NCBI GenBank assembly: GCA_013368375.1
Contig: JAACJP010000050.1
Coordinates: 186,001 to 250,000, forward strand
Source: Tricholomella constricta
Lineage: Eukaryota > Basidiomycota > Agaricomycetes > Agaricales > Lyophyllaceae
DNA: 64,000 nucleotides
Direction of reading: 5' to 3'
The position numbers and the translations under genes were made by a program. Shown here in pieces: positions 44,072 through 56,501 of the stretch. A model generated the notes under the pieces. It saw only the letters and a list, made by a program, of their open reading frames with translations, searched no databases and had not been told where the DNA came from. Each line of letters begins with the position of its first letter. Within the stretch, counting starts at the first letter, position 1.

Positions 44072-45784
44072 TCAATTCCGGCCTCCCCGAAGGAAAGTGG
44101 CCAACCTGTTTCTCGTCGCGCCAGTCCCCGTTTGTGTGCCAGTCGCAGCAACTGTCCCAGTGGCACCAGCACCAGCACCAGTCGCAAATAGCTGCTCGTT
44201 GCCAACAACAGCCTAACATCCACATGATATCAGCAACACGCAACGCCCGCAGTCATTTAAAATTACGCACATTGGTGACCGTGACGCCGTTGAGAGCTGC
44301 GTTGCCGTTGATGATGGCTGCGTAATTATCCGAGAGCAACTGGACGCCGGAGACAAAGTCCTGCTCGTCAAACGCACTGTGTAGAGTAGGTGAATCAGCA
44401 TCCGCATTGGCATCGGGCCCCGGGGAACAGTAAGCGGGGTAGCAGGTCACAGATACAACATACCAGTGGCCGCCGTTCGGCGACGCGTCCGCCGTCTGCA
44501 ATTGTCCGATCTGCGCAGCCGACAGCCCCGCGTCCGATGCTAATTTCTCGTAAGCAGCAATCGCCTGCGGTCTGCAGGACGTGCATGAGTTGAACGTTTC
44601 GGGTAAACAAATCTAGAGGTGGGTAAAGAAACAGTGCGCACATAGATGTCTGGAGGTCCGGCAGCTCGTCGACGGTACTTTGCCAGTGCAGCCGGAGGTT
44701 GGAGAGGTCGCCTTGAACTGTAACTTGCCTATTGAAAAAAAAGAGTGCAATGTTTTAGTCATTATCAATTACCGAGAAGATCGCATGAAAGTGGAGAGAT
44801 GGGGATACATACGGTGCGAGCCCCCCACAGCCGAGGACAGCCCCGGGGACCCCAAGCGAAGCCCCGAATGTTGGCAACATAAAGCCTATCGAATGATCTG
44901 TGAGCCCCATCATGTCTATGGCGTCAGAGTCCAACGCTTACCGCTCAGGAGAAGCGAACCGCCACTGACACCCTCCATGAATATCTTTGTCGAGTCGAAA
45001 TTGACAAACTTCGGCAGTTCCTGGTTCCCAAAGGTGGGTCATGAAAGGCTGCTTTTTAAATGCTCTATATCAGCTCACAGTGGTGAGGAGTTGGTTGACA
45101 GCGGCGCTGTGCGCTGCGCCGTCGGGGCTACAGTAGTGGCTGTATCAGCATTGTGAAGCACGTTACAAGATGCGGGAACTACTTACCGGACTAGACCAGT
45201 TTGATCTCGTGGATCAAACCCTCCCCAGCGCCTTTGCGCGTCGGGAGAAAGAAGGGCAACACCCATCAAGCCATTGTTGACGCCCTGGTTCTACATATAT
45301 GCCCAGAAATAAGCACATAATCAAGATCTGAAGAAGAAAGGCTGACGAACCGGGAAGTCGAAGAAAGATTGACCACCATCTCCGTGGAACAGAACCTATG
45401 TGGTCATAAAACTTCAAGGGCAGCTCAGAAAAAGAATATTCCTTCACTACACACGTTGATCCCCAAATTACCCGTCCCAGCAGCAGCGCCATTCACGCTA
45501 ACTATCTCAGAAGCAGGCGCCGAAACCTTAAATCGCATCGTCAGGCCACTACCTTGGACGTCAGTCCTCAGAAGAGCGGGAAAGGATAGGATAGTATTTC
45601 AACGCAACTTGATCACAACCTGTTTATCGATAATGGTGCTCCCGTCGGTGGCCGTGGTGGCTGCGGCTGCAGTCTTTCCAATCTTGCGGTTACGCTGGCG
45701 TGCCTCGAGGGGCGCTGCTGAGGTCAACCAGACGCTGGAGAAGAAAGAAAGGAGGATGGAAATGCGGATGAGTTGGGGAAACAT
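44072..45784 (-). CDS. Secreted serine-hydrolase-like protein of unknown function
   Basis: The start is 45784, with a signal peptide (MFPQLIRISILLSFFSSVW, hydrophobic, then SAAPLEARQ). Spliced blocks read TMRFKVSAPASEI, VLFHGDGGQSFFDFP, NNGLMGVALLLSPDAQRRWGG, FMEGVSGGSLLLSG (a G-x-S-x-G elbow), FMLPTFGASLG, then IGQLQTADASPNGGH and DFVSGVQLLSDNYAAI. The C-terminus is a Gly/Ala/Thr-rich stretch (ATGAGAGATGTVAATGTQTG) ending at TGA 44072-44074. It looks like an extracellular fungal alpha/beta-hydrolase-like family without an assigned substrate. The coding exons are many and short, so fine boundaries are approximate. Confidence 0.72.
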
Positions 45785-46776
45785 GGCCGTCGAGGCTTTA
45801 GGGGTTTGAAGCAGCTTAGATCAGATATGGGTTGGGCAACAAAGGCAGAATTGAACGTGAATCTGAATTTGAGAAGTGTGCTTGCGACTCGAAAACCAGC
45901 TTGCTGGGAAAGGGAGAAGAAAGAGACACCGAGGAGGGGGGAGTAGGATAAACCAGAACCAGTCCTGGAAGAGGGAGAGAAGAGGGAGGTGGAAAGAAAC
46001 CTTGGGAGACGCCAGAGGTTCTTCATAGATTTCATCACGCATAAATACCCGCGCTCGAAGCACCCTGCCCAATTCCACCAGATTCGTCCATCACTTGACT
46101 TCAAGTTGACTTCCCTGGTCGTCGAGGAAAGCGCCACGCCATTCCGAGGGTCCATATGCGTCCACACAACGCTTTGCAGGGAAAATCCGACATTCAGTTG
46201 CAACCAAGGCCGAGCGAGTACCATGTGCGTCCTCTGGAGTCTAGATTCCTACTGGTCAGGATAGCATGAGCTCACGTACAAGTACCCTCTGTCAGATCAT
46301 TGATGAGTGTTGTGACGACTGCTGGCCAGTTCATTCATGATGATGAGCGTCGCGATAGAATAGGATCCGGACAGTTGATCGTGCAAAAATGATGCATTAT
46401 GCGACTTCAGGCGACTTCTCTGACATTCACGCATGCGCAGTGGCATCGAAGCTCCTGGCCAATTGATTTATGTTTCTGGTAGGGACGCTGCAATCACTAG
46501 TTGGTTAGATATTCTGATATCATGGTGTTGCCATTACTGTGACAAAGGAATCTTACTTTTTCGAAGTGCTGCAGTCAAAACATCTTTAAGTACGAGGTGG
46601 ACATCCAACTTTGAGAGCTGTTTGGCCATCTTTGACAAGACGTCCACCATCTCCGAATGTCAAGCTTGGGCAAGCGCTCGATTCCTCACGTACCGGGCTT
46701 TTTGACGGACAATCTGGCCAGATATCCACAATGAAGCTACGTCCCTAGTATCAATGCTCAGCAACTTTTAATCCAC
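45785..46776. other. Intergenic, no gene recognised
   Basis: It covers the upstream region of the secreted-protein gene. No domain or repeat stands out. Confidence 0.45.
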
Positions 46777-47517
46777 TTGCAGAGCATGCCTAACTCGCAT
46801 TTAAACCCATGTTCAGTATGCATAGACCTTGCTGTCGTATTCTCCGCCGTTCTCATGCACCTTGATTACCGCTCCTCCCAATATAGAACTGGGGGTAACC
46901 GCTCTAGCAGAGAATTGGATAGAGCGACAACTTACATCCGCATCGACGCGGGCATTGAAGCGCTGGTCAATCGCAGACGTTGCCCTCTCGCGACAGTAAC
47001 TACACTGTGGAAAAGGCGTCGAAAAACCCCTAGTTTTTCGGCTCGACTTTCTCTGGAGATTATCTGCTCAACTCAAACGAAGGCTGAATCCGATCTGGCA
47101 GCCACGTTTGCTTTCACTCGCGCCGTTTTACTGTGGAATACGCACTTGGTGGAGCCAAATTCATTTTTTTGTCTCGAAGAGTATGCCAACTATGTTAGCG
47201 CGTTCCCAGATGTCTCCTTTCGCCGTCTACGCCTTTTCTGGCTGAGCCTTCGAGGGCAATCTTCAACTTCTCCAAGTTTTCCTTCTAGAGACATGCATCG
47301 TTACTCTCGGTCCCCTGGGCCGCAAGGTGCCGCCCACTGCATCCCTAGCTCTTGCTTCGCTTGCGGTCCCTTACCCTCCGTTCCTGCCTTTTCTGCGAGT
47401 CAATTGCTCACTCTCTATGATCTGACTACGTTCCAACTCTGCGCCCTGAACTTGATAGCTGCATCGTGCAACTTTACGACATTCTCAGAATCTGGAATCC
47501 TTTTTTTGTTTTTTTGA
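46777..47517 (+). pseudogene. F-box family relic
   Basis: The open frame contains RIDAGIEALVNRR and FSARLSLEIICS, which fit the coiled N-terminus and the LPxEIL segment of Agaricomycete F-box proteins. Later motifs are out of frame or missing. It adjoins the duplicated relic 47270-48258 and is probably part of the same decayed gene. Confidence 0.4.
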
Positions 47518-48258
47518 CTCGAAACCTTTTATTTTTTGACTCTGTGCTCAGGGGCTGTTCATACTCTGAGGTTATCATCCGCGAGTAACAACGTGATAGC
47601 ATGGAACAAGCCAATTCTGACGAATGCGTACCGTCGAAGCTCTCGCCGGTCCTCAACATCTGATCAACACCGAGGTTGACCGGATAGACGATGCAATATA
47701 ACAGCCGCCCTCTGGACCAAGCGAAGGGTTAAACGGTATCGTTGCTTCCGCTCTCCCTCCATCTGAGCGACATTAGTTTCTCCAAGGATGACTGGACCAG
47801 CTAATCAGCCGCGCTGCTAAACAGCATTCATGATATCTGCTTGCTTCGCGACTGACTCATTCAAGCATTTTCCGTGGGGATCACTGACTCCTTTCAGCCC
47901 TGGACGACACAGGTCAGCATGAAACGCTGCCATTCGGCTCGCTGCACACGCTGGTCAGTGTGGTTTGAGCCGGGCGACAAAGAGTTTACCGAGTTCGAGA
48001 ATCGTCTTGTGGAGAGATGGAGGCCTGGAGCGCCTCTTGAGGAACCATACATACGTGCAGTTTGTGGTGTTACTGAGGACTGAGGACCTTTCGAACGTTT
48101 ACGCGGAGTGTCAAGATGGTGGAACAAGTTGGGTAGAGGGCGCAAAAAATAAGTTGGCGAATTGATAGGAACGCCCAATGAGAGGTATCTGTGATAATTC
48201 GGATGTGCATCCTTATTAACCTTCAGTACATCATCTCTAGACTGTATGTGAACTCTCC
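47270..48258 (+). repeat. Duplicated F-box-relic segment, copy 1 (uninterrupted)
   Basis: It matches 50480-51063 followed by 56655-56970. Shared landmarks include TTCCAACTCTGCGC, GAGCGAAGGGTTAAACGGTA, a GGCTCGCTGC block, AAAAAATAAGTTGGC and CATCATCTCTAGACTGTA. It serves as the internal 'empty site' that defines the ends of the Plavaka element. Confidence 0.85.
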
Positions 48259-48510
48259 GTTAGTGTCTTTCGCAAAGCATGCCGCATGATGCCCAAAAGT
48301 CATCCGGCAATGTCCGACCCCCAAGATTGTTTTAGCCCCACGGTTTTCTTCGCAACATTTGCTTCACCCAGCGCTGACCGGTACCGAGCACATCGACAAT
48401 TTCTTGTAAGCTTCAGCAAAATTTCTCTATCGTTGACATCTCAAAATGATCATCAGGAAATTCTTGATATCAGTTTCGAGAGTCCATCTTACGATAAGAA
48501 GGCGTGAAGC

Positions 48511-49745
48511 AGTAAGATATATGTATTCTGTGCTTTCGTGGTTCTAATGGCCACCGATAGTGCCAACGCTGATATATTCCGACACCGATGTCGGTGCATC
48601 TGCGCTCAGCAGCAAGGCCACGAAGGCAACAGCATATGGAAGAATTTGCAACGAAATCGACGACCTGTACGCGGCGATTCGAACGTGGAAAGAGCGCTAT
48701 AACAGTTTGAACATCACCGCTGGACTCCCTTCCGAAATCCTCTCCTCCATTTTCGAAATCGTTGCCCAGCTTACACGAGACGGGTCAGGCGAGTACGCTT
48801 CCGATAGATTTGCAGTCCTTCAACGGAAACGTCTCACTCACGTGTGCTCACACTGGCGTCGCGTTGCACTGGATTGTCCCAACCTCTGGAGCTACATATA
48901 TTTCCCGAGCCCCATGACAGAATTAATGCTGGAGCGTTCGAAGTTGGCCCCATTAACCGCAATCCAATGCTTGCAGCCAAACCGTTATACCCAAGTTTCG
49001 AAACCCATGTGCGAGAACATGTTTCGCATTCGGGATCTCAGCGTTGATTATAGGAGAGTTTACGATCACTGTGACGCTCAACATCATGAAGCTTCGGCGC
49101 TCATTCTTGGCACTCTCCATTCTGCGCCTTTGTTGGAGACATGCAATATCACTTTTGAGGGCAAACACCTTCCCTTGCCATTCTCCGACTCATTTCTATC
49201 AGATGCACCTCGTTTGCGCTCCCTCAAACTCCAGAACTGCAGACTATCCAGCAGATCTTCGGTGTTTCCTGCCCTCACACACCTGTGGCTAGCAGATACG
49301 GGTTATGCCTCTTGGGGTGAATTTAAAGATGTGCTTGATAAACTTCCCCACCTCAAAAACATCTACCTATCCCACATATTCGACGTCGGTCTGGACACAA
49401 ACGAAAGCGTAGGCCCGGCCACCCTCCCCAACCTGCACACAATCAAGGTCGAGGTTTCCACTGATCAAATCCACAATGGTCTCATTCTTCTACGGAATCT
49501 GATTTATCCTTCTACCGCTATCTTAACAGTGAAGATCGCCATTGTGATAACCATGAATGCAAACCGCAGTTTCCGAGACATCTGTATTCTTCTGGGAGAA
49601 CAATTCGGACCGATCTCGCGTCTCGCTTTCGTGCAAGGCGTTGGTGACGAAATGATTCTGAAGATGTGGAATCACACTAACCAGACGGACATTTACATAG
49701 TACGCTATTCCCTTACATATGGCTCGCCACACCGGGGAATATCAG

Positions 49746-49779
<34 letters not shown>

Positions 49780-50301
49780 ATGTGGAATCAGCCGGACACA
49801 TCGCTGCTCTCGCCACCGAGTCCTTTACCTGCCCTCCGGTTCGAAATATCAAGTAAGGACGATGTATGGAGGATTAAGCAAACAATCCAGGACTGTATGT
49901 CGCTCCCGTTGCAGTCCTTAAAAACCTTTGAGGCCCGGAACATGTTCTTCGCTGAAGACAAATGGGCGGCAGCATTGGGGAGCTTGGAGCGGATCGAAAA
50001 TCTGGTGATTACCCATACACAGAGTTACCTCCGGTTGCTGGACGCTCTTTGGGAATTGACTCGTCCTGATGATATGCATCCACTCCCAATGCTCCGCCGT
50101 CTGGTTGTTCGCAAGTGCGAATTAGTCCCAGATGAGCCCTGCATGGACTCCTTGACTGAATTCCTGCTGGACTGGCGAGAGCGCAGTGGTGAACCGCTAC
50201 AAGAGCTCTATCTTCGAAATTGTTCGACCACAGAGGCCGCCATAGCAAACCTGCGGACACTGGTGGGCAAAGTAAATTGGGACGGTCATCGGGGTCGTTA
50301 A
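48511..50301 (+). pseudogene. F-box protein gene interrupted by a poly(A) retroposon
   Basis: The coding frame runs from about 48561 with LPSEILSSIFEI (F-box), THVCSHWRRVALDCPNLW and several leucine-rich blocks. At 49675-49776 a small poly(A) insert with a 14-bp duplication breaks it. The downstream frame (49780-50301: PPSPLPALRFEISS ... GEPLQELYLRNC) is exactly the continuation if insert and duplication are left out (116 bp, a frame shift). The start is odd: the in-frame stop at 48505-48507 precedes a possible intron (48512-48560) whose splice joins A with TG to give MPTLIYSDTD. It would have been an SCF substrate-recognition subunit of about 540 residues. Confidence 0.75.
49675..49776 (+). 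mobile_element. Short retroposon with poly(A) tail and 14-bp target duplication
   Basis: The flanks AAGATGTGGAATCA (49661-49674 and 49777-49790) are identical. The body is about 76 bp and ends in a run of 28 A (49751-49778, shared with the duplication). This is the signature of target-primed reverse transcription: a SINE, a 5'-truncated LINE or a processed RNA copy. I do not recognise the body (CACTAACCAGACGGACATT ... GGGGAATATCAGG). Confidence 0.85.
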
Positions 50302-50479
50302 TCGAAACAGGAGAGTATGCAAACTTATAATTGGAAAGGTCCTGGGATGACTCGGATATTACAGTACCTGTTTCGTTTAATCTTGGAGGCTGTTGTGGCT
50401 ATTCGTCTGTGCGTAGGTTTCTCTCGGTATACATTCTACGTACACGCTGAAGAAGCTTCGAATCTGGCATATCTAACGG

Positions 50480-51063
50480 AGGTTTCCCTTCTAGAGAAAT
50501 GCAATGTTAATTTCGGTCCCGTGGTCCGCAAGGTGTTGCCCACTAACTAATGCGCTTCGTCTGCGGTCCTTTCTCCCTGTTCCTGCCTTATTTCGAGTCA
50601 ATTGCTTTTGGCCTCTCGCTCCCTATGGATTAACCACGTTCCAACTCTGCGCGCTGGAAGGTGCAATCGACTTTATTTTTAGAGAAATGCGTAATTTCGA
50701 AATCCTCCTTTTTGGCTCTGTCCTTAAGGCTATCCATACTCTGAGATTAATAATCATCATCCTCTAATATCGACGTGATAGCATGGTTTAAGCCAGTTTA
50801 TGGCCAATATGTATCGTCGTCGATGCGTCGAAGCTCTCGGCGATCCTCAAACATTCGAGTTCGATCTGATAAACTCGGATGGATCAGGGTGGATCCTAAC
50901 AGCTATTCTTTCGACTGAGCGAAGGGTTAAACGGTATCGTGCTTCCGTTGAAACAGCATTCATACTTAATATTCGCTTGCGTGACTTCGCAGGCGGACTC
51001 CTTCTAATTTCGGGCGTTATTCCGCGGGGATCACCGACCTTCCGGATGGATAAAGGTCAGCGT
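50480..51063 (+). repeat. Duplicated F-box-relic segment, copy 2, left part
   Basis: This is homologous to about 47270-47918. It is cut at GGTCAGCGT by the Plavaka insertion. Coding traces (LLEKCNVNFGPVVRKVLP) resemble the C-terminal parts of F-box proteins, but stops are frequent. Confidence 0.82.
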
Positions 51064-51531
51064 CATCAGGAAAAATTGACTGTGGTCTGTAGAGGTTGAT
51101 AGGCTTGGTACGTTGCGGACCCCGCGGACCCAAGTCCCCTTTAGGTAGCTGTTTGTAGCCACATGCCTGAAGATTGTAGACGTCGGTAGCTTGTGCGTAG
51201 CTCTCTGCCAAGTCATGTACCTGTCCATAGCTGCTCGGTAACTGTATATGTTCAACATGTACAATCGATATCTACTATTACTAGGGCTCCGACAGGTTTA
51301 TGAATCACGAAAAGGAGAATCAATTCAAACTTCATAAGCAAACGTGCTACGGACTCCATCGACACAGAATAATTTCAACCATCAGTCACGGCATCCTCAA
51401 GCTCACTGTCAGTCTCGCCAGTATGACCCTCCATTTCCTTCCGAGCACGTTCTTCTGCTTCTCCCGTAAGTTGTGGCTTAGGTTTAGCGGCATTGACCCC
51501 GCCTGCCTTCCTGCTGTCAGCAGATATGGGA

Positions 51532-53226
51532 TCAGCACAAAAATCGAGCAACGTGCACATCCACGTACAATGCACGAGCAAACAATTTCTTCCGTTTATT
51601 TGTCGTCACCGAGAGGTTGAGATTCTGCCACCGATCGAGGTCTGCACGGAAAACCTTGTACGATTCGAGGACACCACTCTCAGTAAAGTTCGTCTTGATG
51701 CGATTGCCGGATGACCATTCATTGATGCAATGACTGACCTAATGAGGGATCAGCTAGTATCTTTCGATGGTGATATCCGAGTCGATGCAGAAGACAACGT
51801 ACAAGAGTAAATATGAGGGCAAGTGTATCGATGGAAATGGGATTGAAATAGTGCTCCCAGATAACACCGGCAGATGTTACATCTTTGAACCAAGTTGCGC
51901 ATAGAACGTCGAGAATGACAGGGTTTTCGCAGTAACCCGTATTAGTGCTGGTGTCCTGAAACAACGAGTGAGCGTGGTCTCCAGTCAAAGACAGAAACAT
52001 TACCTTATAGTGGAAGTTTTTCTCCGAATATAGCGACAATGATGTCGCTTTATTCTTTTCCACGTCGCGGGCCTTTCCATTGAGACAGAATCCGAAACGG
52101 CACATAACCTGCTCTCGCACAGGGTCAAGGAGTTCGCCACGGATCCGTGACCCCCGTTTCTTCATCTAAAATTAGTCAATATATTAGCAGTTGACAATTA
52201 CCGTACAAAAAAAAGCCACTCACATAACGTAGAATGCGCGCCGTGAACTCGAAAGTTTGCACCGGCATAGTACTATCTTCGTTCTTCTGAATATTGGCCC
52301 AGCACATCTCAGCCCATTGGGTGCGGAGAGCAAGGCTAGGGAATGAGTTTTTAGCGCAGACAAGAGTTTCATACTCGCGCACGGCACCAATCAAAAGTGC
52401 GCGAACATTCGCATCATCGAAATCGGAGAGTTTAGGGGCCTCCTTGATGTTCATGCTGGAAGACAAGACCACCTTGAGCAGTTGAGTTTTCGACTTTTTG
52501 GATGCCGAAGATGGTGTATCGGCTGCTGTCAGAGAACGTGGCCGCTTGTCGCGCGAGGTCAGTGGTGGCGGAGTCAGACGGACTTGTTCTATGTCGGGAT
52601 ATGTGTCGTTGACTGGCGAAGACATGAAACCCTCTTGATCAAGTGGTGTTGCAGGTGACGTGGCAACGTTAGAGGAGAGCGATGAGTACAGGGCCTTCGC
52701 TGTAGGTATTCCAACTCGCGAGAGGTCAATGCGACGGGCAGCAATCGGTGTCTGTGATATGGTGATGGGTTCGAGAGGTTTGATCTAGTCACAGTATTAT
52801 TCAGATAAGCTTGAAAAAAAAAGGTCGTCACATACCGAGCTTGAAAAGATGATGTTGTCTTCGTCATGTTCTTCACTCTCGGGCTCCTCACTACCATCAC
52901 TCGCTGCATCTAGCAATTATACTATTAGTCTAATGTATACTGAGCAAACAAGTATTACCCTTCGAAGAGCTGATAGACTTCTGGAGTTTGGCGAGCTTTT
53001 TTTGGAGATCTGCAACCTTTTTCTTTTCCTTCGCAAGGTTTTCCTTGTCTATTAGACTTGAGTAAGTGGTATCGACGAGGTCAACAAGGTGGAAAGAGGT
53101 ACCCGCATGCTGAACCCTCTCCGTAGGCTTCGACTTCCGTTGCATTTTCGGAGTGGGTTTTTGGACCGGCTCGTCCTCATCAGAGTCCTCTTCATCAGAA
53201 AGAACTTGCCGCCGTGGACGAGACAT
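51532..53226 (-). CDS. DUF6532-domain protein carried by the Plavaka element
   Basis: The start is 53226 (MSRPRRQVLSDEEDSDEDE), with a charged, probably nuclear N-terminus and a coiled-coil-like Lys/Leu stretch (KEKKKVADLQKKLAKLQK). Low-complexity Ser/Pro exons follow. The C-terminal half, from KEAPKLSDFDDANVRALL through TQWAEMCWANIQ and WFKDVTSAGVIWEHYFNPI to INEWSSGNR, matches the DUF6532 family that is highly expanded in Agaricomycetes. The stop is TGA 51532-51534. About seven short introns. It faces the transposase gene head to head across 131 bp, so they may share a promoter. Function is unknown. Its place inside the transposon suggests a second element-encoded protein. Confidence 0.82.
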
Positions 53227-53357
53227 TAGAGGAGGAAGCTTGTAAAATGTTAGATGTTGTCGTTGTAGTTTGGGAAGAAAAAAAAACGGGTGTATCTGCT
53301 GAGTCAGATTTGCGAGACATTGATTTCTACAGCATACACACTACTACCTGCTCAAAA

Positions 53358-56300
53358 ATGCCTCAGTGCGAGTTCTGCCATATAGCCACACGGACTGCAC
53401 AAGGTGTGAACTCACATATTTTTCAAAATTCGGCATGCCTCGAGAAATTCCTGGAAAAGTACAGTGGATCAGCCTCGAAACCCCCCCCGTTTGATAGAGA
53501 AGAGACTTGCGAGCAGCCTTACGACAACCAGTACTCTCCACCTCCATCTGAGCCTCTCGAACATGCACCTGTTCCAGCACCAGCATCAGCACACCATCGC
53601 TTGGTCGAAATAGAAGACATACCAGATGAGTCGGAGGCGCCGGAGATCCGTTGGGTCAAGGATTATCCTGGGCCAGCCGGGGCTACATATGGTCGCTGTC
53701 AGAGCACTTTCGATGCATTCCGGGAACAGCAAGAGGAACTTGGCCACTCACCCTGGGCTCCATTCACAAGCCTTGCCGAATGGGAGCTGGCACAGTGGCT
53801 TATGACCTCGGGGGTCAGTCAGACGAAGATAGATTCATTTCTAAAGCTTGAAAGTGTGAGTAACAGACTCGGAGTCATATTACTTATAGAAGAAGCTAAC
53901 GCACCAATAGATTCGCAACGGTGCAAATCCTAGTTTTCACAACTCAAGAAGCCTTCTGCAGCGCGTTGATGCACTACCCAGTGGCCCCGAGTGGATATGT
54001 ACAGCATTCCAGATTACTGGTGACACCAAGGACGCTGAGGGAAACCTTCGAACGGAGGAGGTAGAATTATGGCATCGAAATCCTGTCGATTGCGTGCAAG
54101 AGTTAATGGAAAACCCGCTCATTGGAAAAAAAAATGCCTACGCACCATGCCGCGTCTATCGTGACGCAAAATGCACAAACCGTGAGTATGGAGAGATGAA
54201 CACGGCAGATTGGTGGCATGATACCCAGGCCAGTTAGTTTTTATTCCTTTGCGATGCATCAGAATCTGATATTTTCGACCCTTAGGATGACTTACCTCCT
54301 GGAGCAACCATCGTCCCTGTCATTCTCTCATCAGACAAGACCAGTCTGACATCGTTTAGTGGGGATAAGCAAGCTTACCCTGTATATCTGGGAATCGCGA
54401 CCACAGACCACGAAATCCGCCGTCAAAGCTCTGCACATGCCATGGTCCTCATTGGGTACATACCTGTTTCAAAATTGGAGTGCTTCTCAAAGGGTCGCCG
54501 GTCAGTCGAGGGACACCAGCTGTTTCACGAGTGCATGCGTACGATCCTCAAGCCACTCGTTGATGCTGGGAAGAATGGTGTCAAAATGAATTGTGCAGAT
54601 GGCTTCGTGCGAATGGCTTACCCGATTGTTGCCGCGTACGTTGCCGACTATCCGGAACAATGCCTCGTCGCTGCCTGTAAAGAGAGTGCCTGCCCAAAAT
54701 GCACCGTGTCATCCAAGCAACGCGGCGATCCTGTTCACTCCGTGCTACGCGACCCAGAAAAGACCCTTCACACCCTGGCTCAGCAGTCCCGCGGCGAAAA
54801 ACCTGACATGTTTGATCAGCATTCACTGCGTCCAATCGACCCCTTCTGGAAAAACCTACCGCACTGTAACATTTTTGCTTCGATCACTCCCGATATCCTC
54901 CACCAGCTTCACCTAGGCGTCTTCAAGGACCATATAGTCAGTTGGGCAACAGAGGCAGTGCCTGGCGGTGCCGACGAGATTGATCGACGGTTCCGCGCTA
55001 TGACACCTCACCCTTCCCTCCGCCACTTCAAGAAAGGAATCTCACTTACAACACAGTGGACAGGTACCGAGCACAAGAATATGGAGAAAGTTTTCCTCGG
55101 GGTTTTGGCAAATACGACTGAACCTGCTGTGATGCGCGCGGTACGGGGGGTGTTAGATTTTATTTACTATGCTCAGTTTAAGGTCCATACCGACGAGTCC
55201 CTGGCACATTTGGATGCTGCTTGGGTCATGTTTCACGAAAACAAACAGGTCTTCATCGATCTGGATATACGAACACACTTCAATATCAGCAAACTCCACA
55301 ACATCAAACATTACCTGGATTCCATTCGAGTGCTCGGTGCTGCGACTGGCTTCAATACAGAGGCTACCGAACGGCTTCACATCGATTTAGCGAAAGTCGG
55401 TTATCGAGCAAGCAACAAGAAGGCTTACACGAAGCAGATGACAATATGGCTTCGACGTCAGGAAGCAATATATCGATTCAGTATGTACTTGCGGTGGACG
55501 ATGGGAGGCCGTTCCATGGCAGGGACAAGTCCAGACAGCGACAGCGAGGAGGACGATGTAGACGTGGACTTGGACGTGGACGATAGAATCCAGCGCCCAC
55601 AAGGTCAAACAACAACATACCGAGTTGCAAAGAAGCCTGCCCTCCCTCGCGTCACAGCAACATCCATCGAACAAGATTTTGGCGCACAGGACTTCGTACA
55701 CCACCTCAACTCATTCCTGCAGGAGCGCTCCATCACTCCCCATCGTCCTCTGGATGATACATCCACTTTCCCCGTCTACCGCCGCCTCTATCTCTCCCTT
55801 CCGCCCATCCCAGAGGTTTCGCGCAGTATCGTGAAAGAAACCATTATAGCCACAAAACTCAAACGCGGAACGATCACAACACAAGGCATTAAGAAAGCGT
55901 CGCCGCCTCGGTTTAGTACTGTCCTTGTTCGGACTCATGCCGGTGATCCCTCGAAAGGTCCTCTCGATGGTGAGTGCTCCTTTTCCAACATTGGCTGCAG
56001 AGCTGAATGCTTTACAGGCATCCGTATTGTGCAAGTTCGACTCATTTTTACCCTTCCCGAGCAGTATGGCTCATTTGACGACCCGTTGCTGTACGTCCAC
56101 TGGTTCAAACCTCTCGGGACATTTGACGACAGTCTGGGCATGTTCAAGACCTCATTTTCGTCACACAACCATCGACAACGTGCCTCCATCATCCCTGCAT
56201 CCCAGGTCATCCGCTCCTGCCACCTTATTCCACACTTCGGACGCTCAATTAACCATGCATGGTCATCTGACACGGTCCTCGACGACGCCGAAATGTTCTA

Positions 56301-56448
56301 CCTCAATCCTTACTTACGTGACTATGACTTCTATCACATCCGTTACCTCGCTAGTCTTTTCCACTTCCGGAACCGCCGTCCACATCACGGAGTTGCTCGC
56401 CAGCGGCATCTTGAGCTTGTACATGCTGCTCGACGTACTCGTTTATAG
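53358..56448 (+). CDS. Plavaka transposase
   Basis: The start is 53358 with a C2H2-like zinc finger (MPQCEFCHIATRTAQGVNSH). Next come the conserved PWAPFTSLAEWELAQWLMTSG block, VELWHRNPVDCVQEL, PPGATIVPVILSSDKT and LIGYIPVSKLECF, then NCADGFVRMAYPIVAAY (a candidate catalytic Asp) and DILHQLHLGVFKDH, then NTEATERLHID (a candidate catalytic Glu). These are hallmarks of the fungal Plavaka family. Introns: 53856-53910, a second ending at 54285, and 55970-56017. The second should begin GT after DTQ but reads GCCAGT, so it is either a GC-AG intron or a splice-site mutation. Otherwise the frame is open. The stop is TAG 56446-56448. Confidence 0.9.
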
Positions 56449-56478
56449 GCCTGATACTTTTGGTAGCTTTTTCAATAT

Positions 56479-56501
56479 ATTGTACATGTTCAGACCGTTA
56501 C
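56479..56501. repeat. Subterminal inverted repeat of Plavaka, right; partner at 51238-51265
   Basis: ATTGTACATGTT ... GTTAC here is mirrored by GTAAC ... ACATGTACAAT at 51238-51265. Each lies about 150-180 bp inside its terminus. Part of the match (ACATGT) is self-complementary, which weakens it. It could be a transposase-binding region. Confidence 0.4.

Noticed and set aside
44005..44325. Plus-strand His/Gln-rich ORF
   Set aside because: It is the antisense of the Gly/Ala/Thr-rich C-terminus of the secreted protein.
49741..49790. Poly-lysine tract in an F-box protein
   Set aside because: The A run is the tail of an insert bounded by 14-bp duplications; the downstream reading frame differs.
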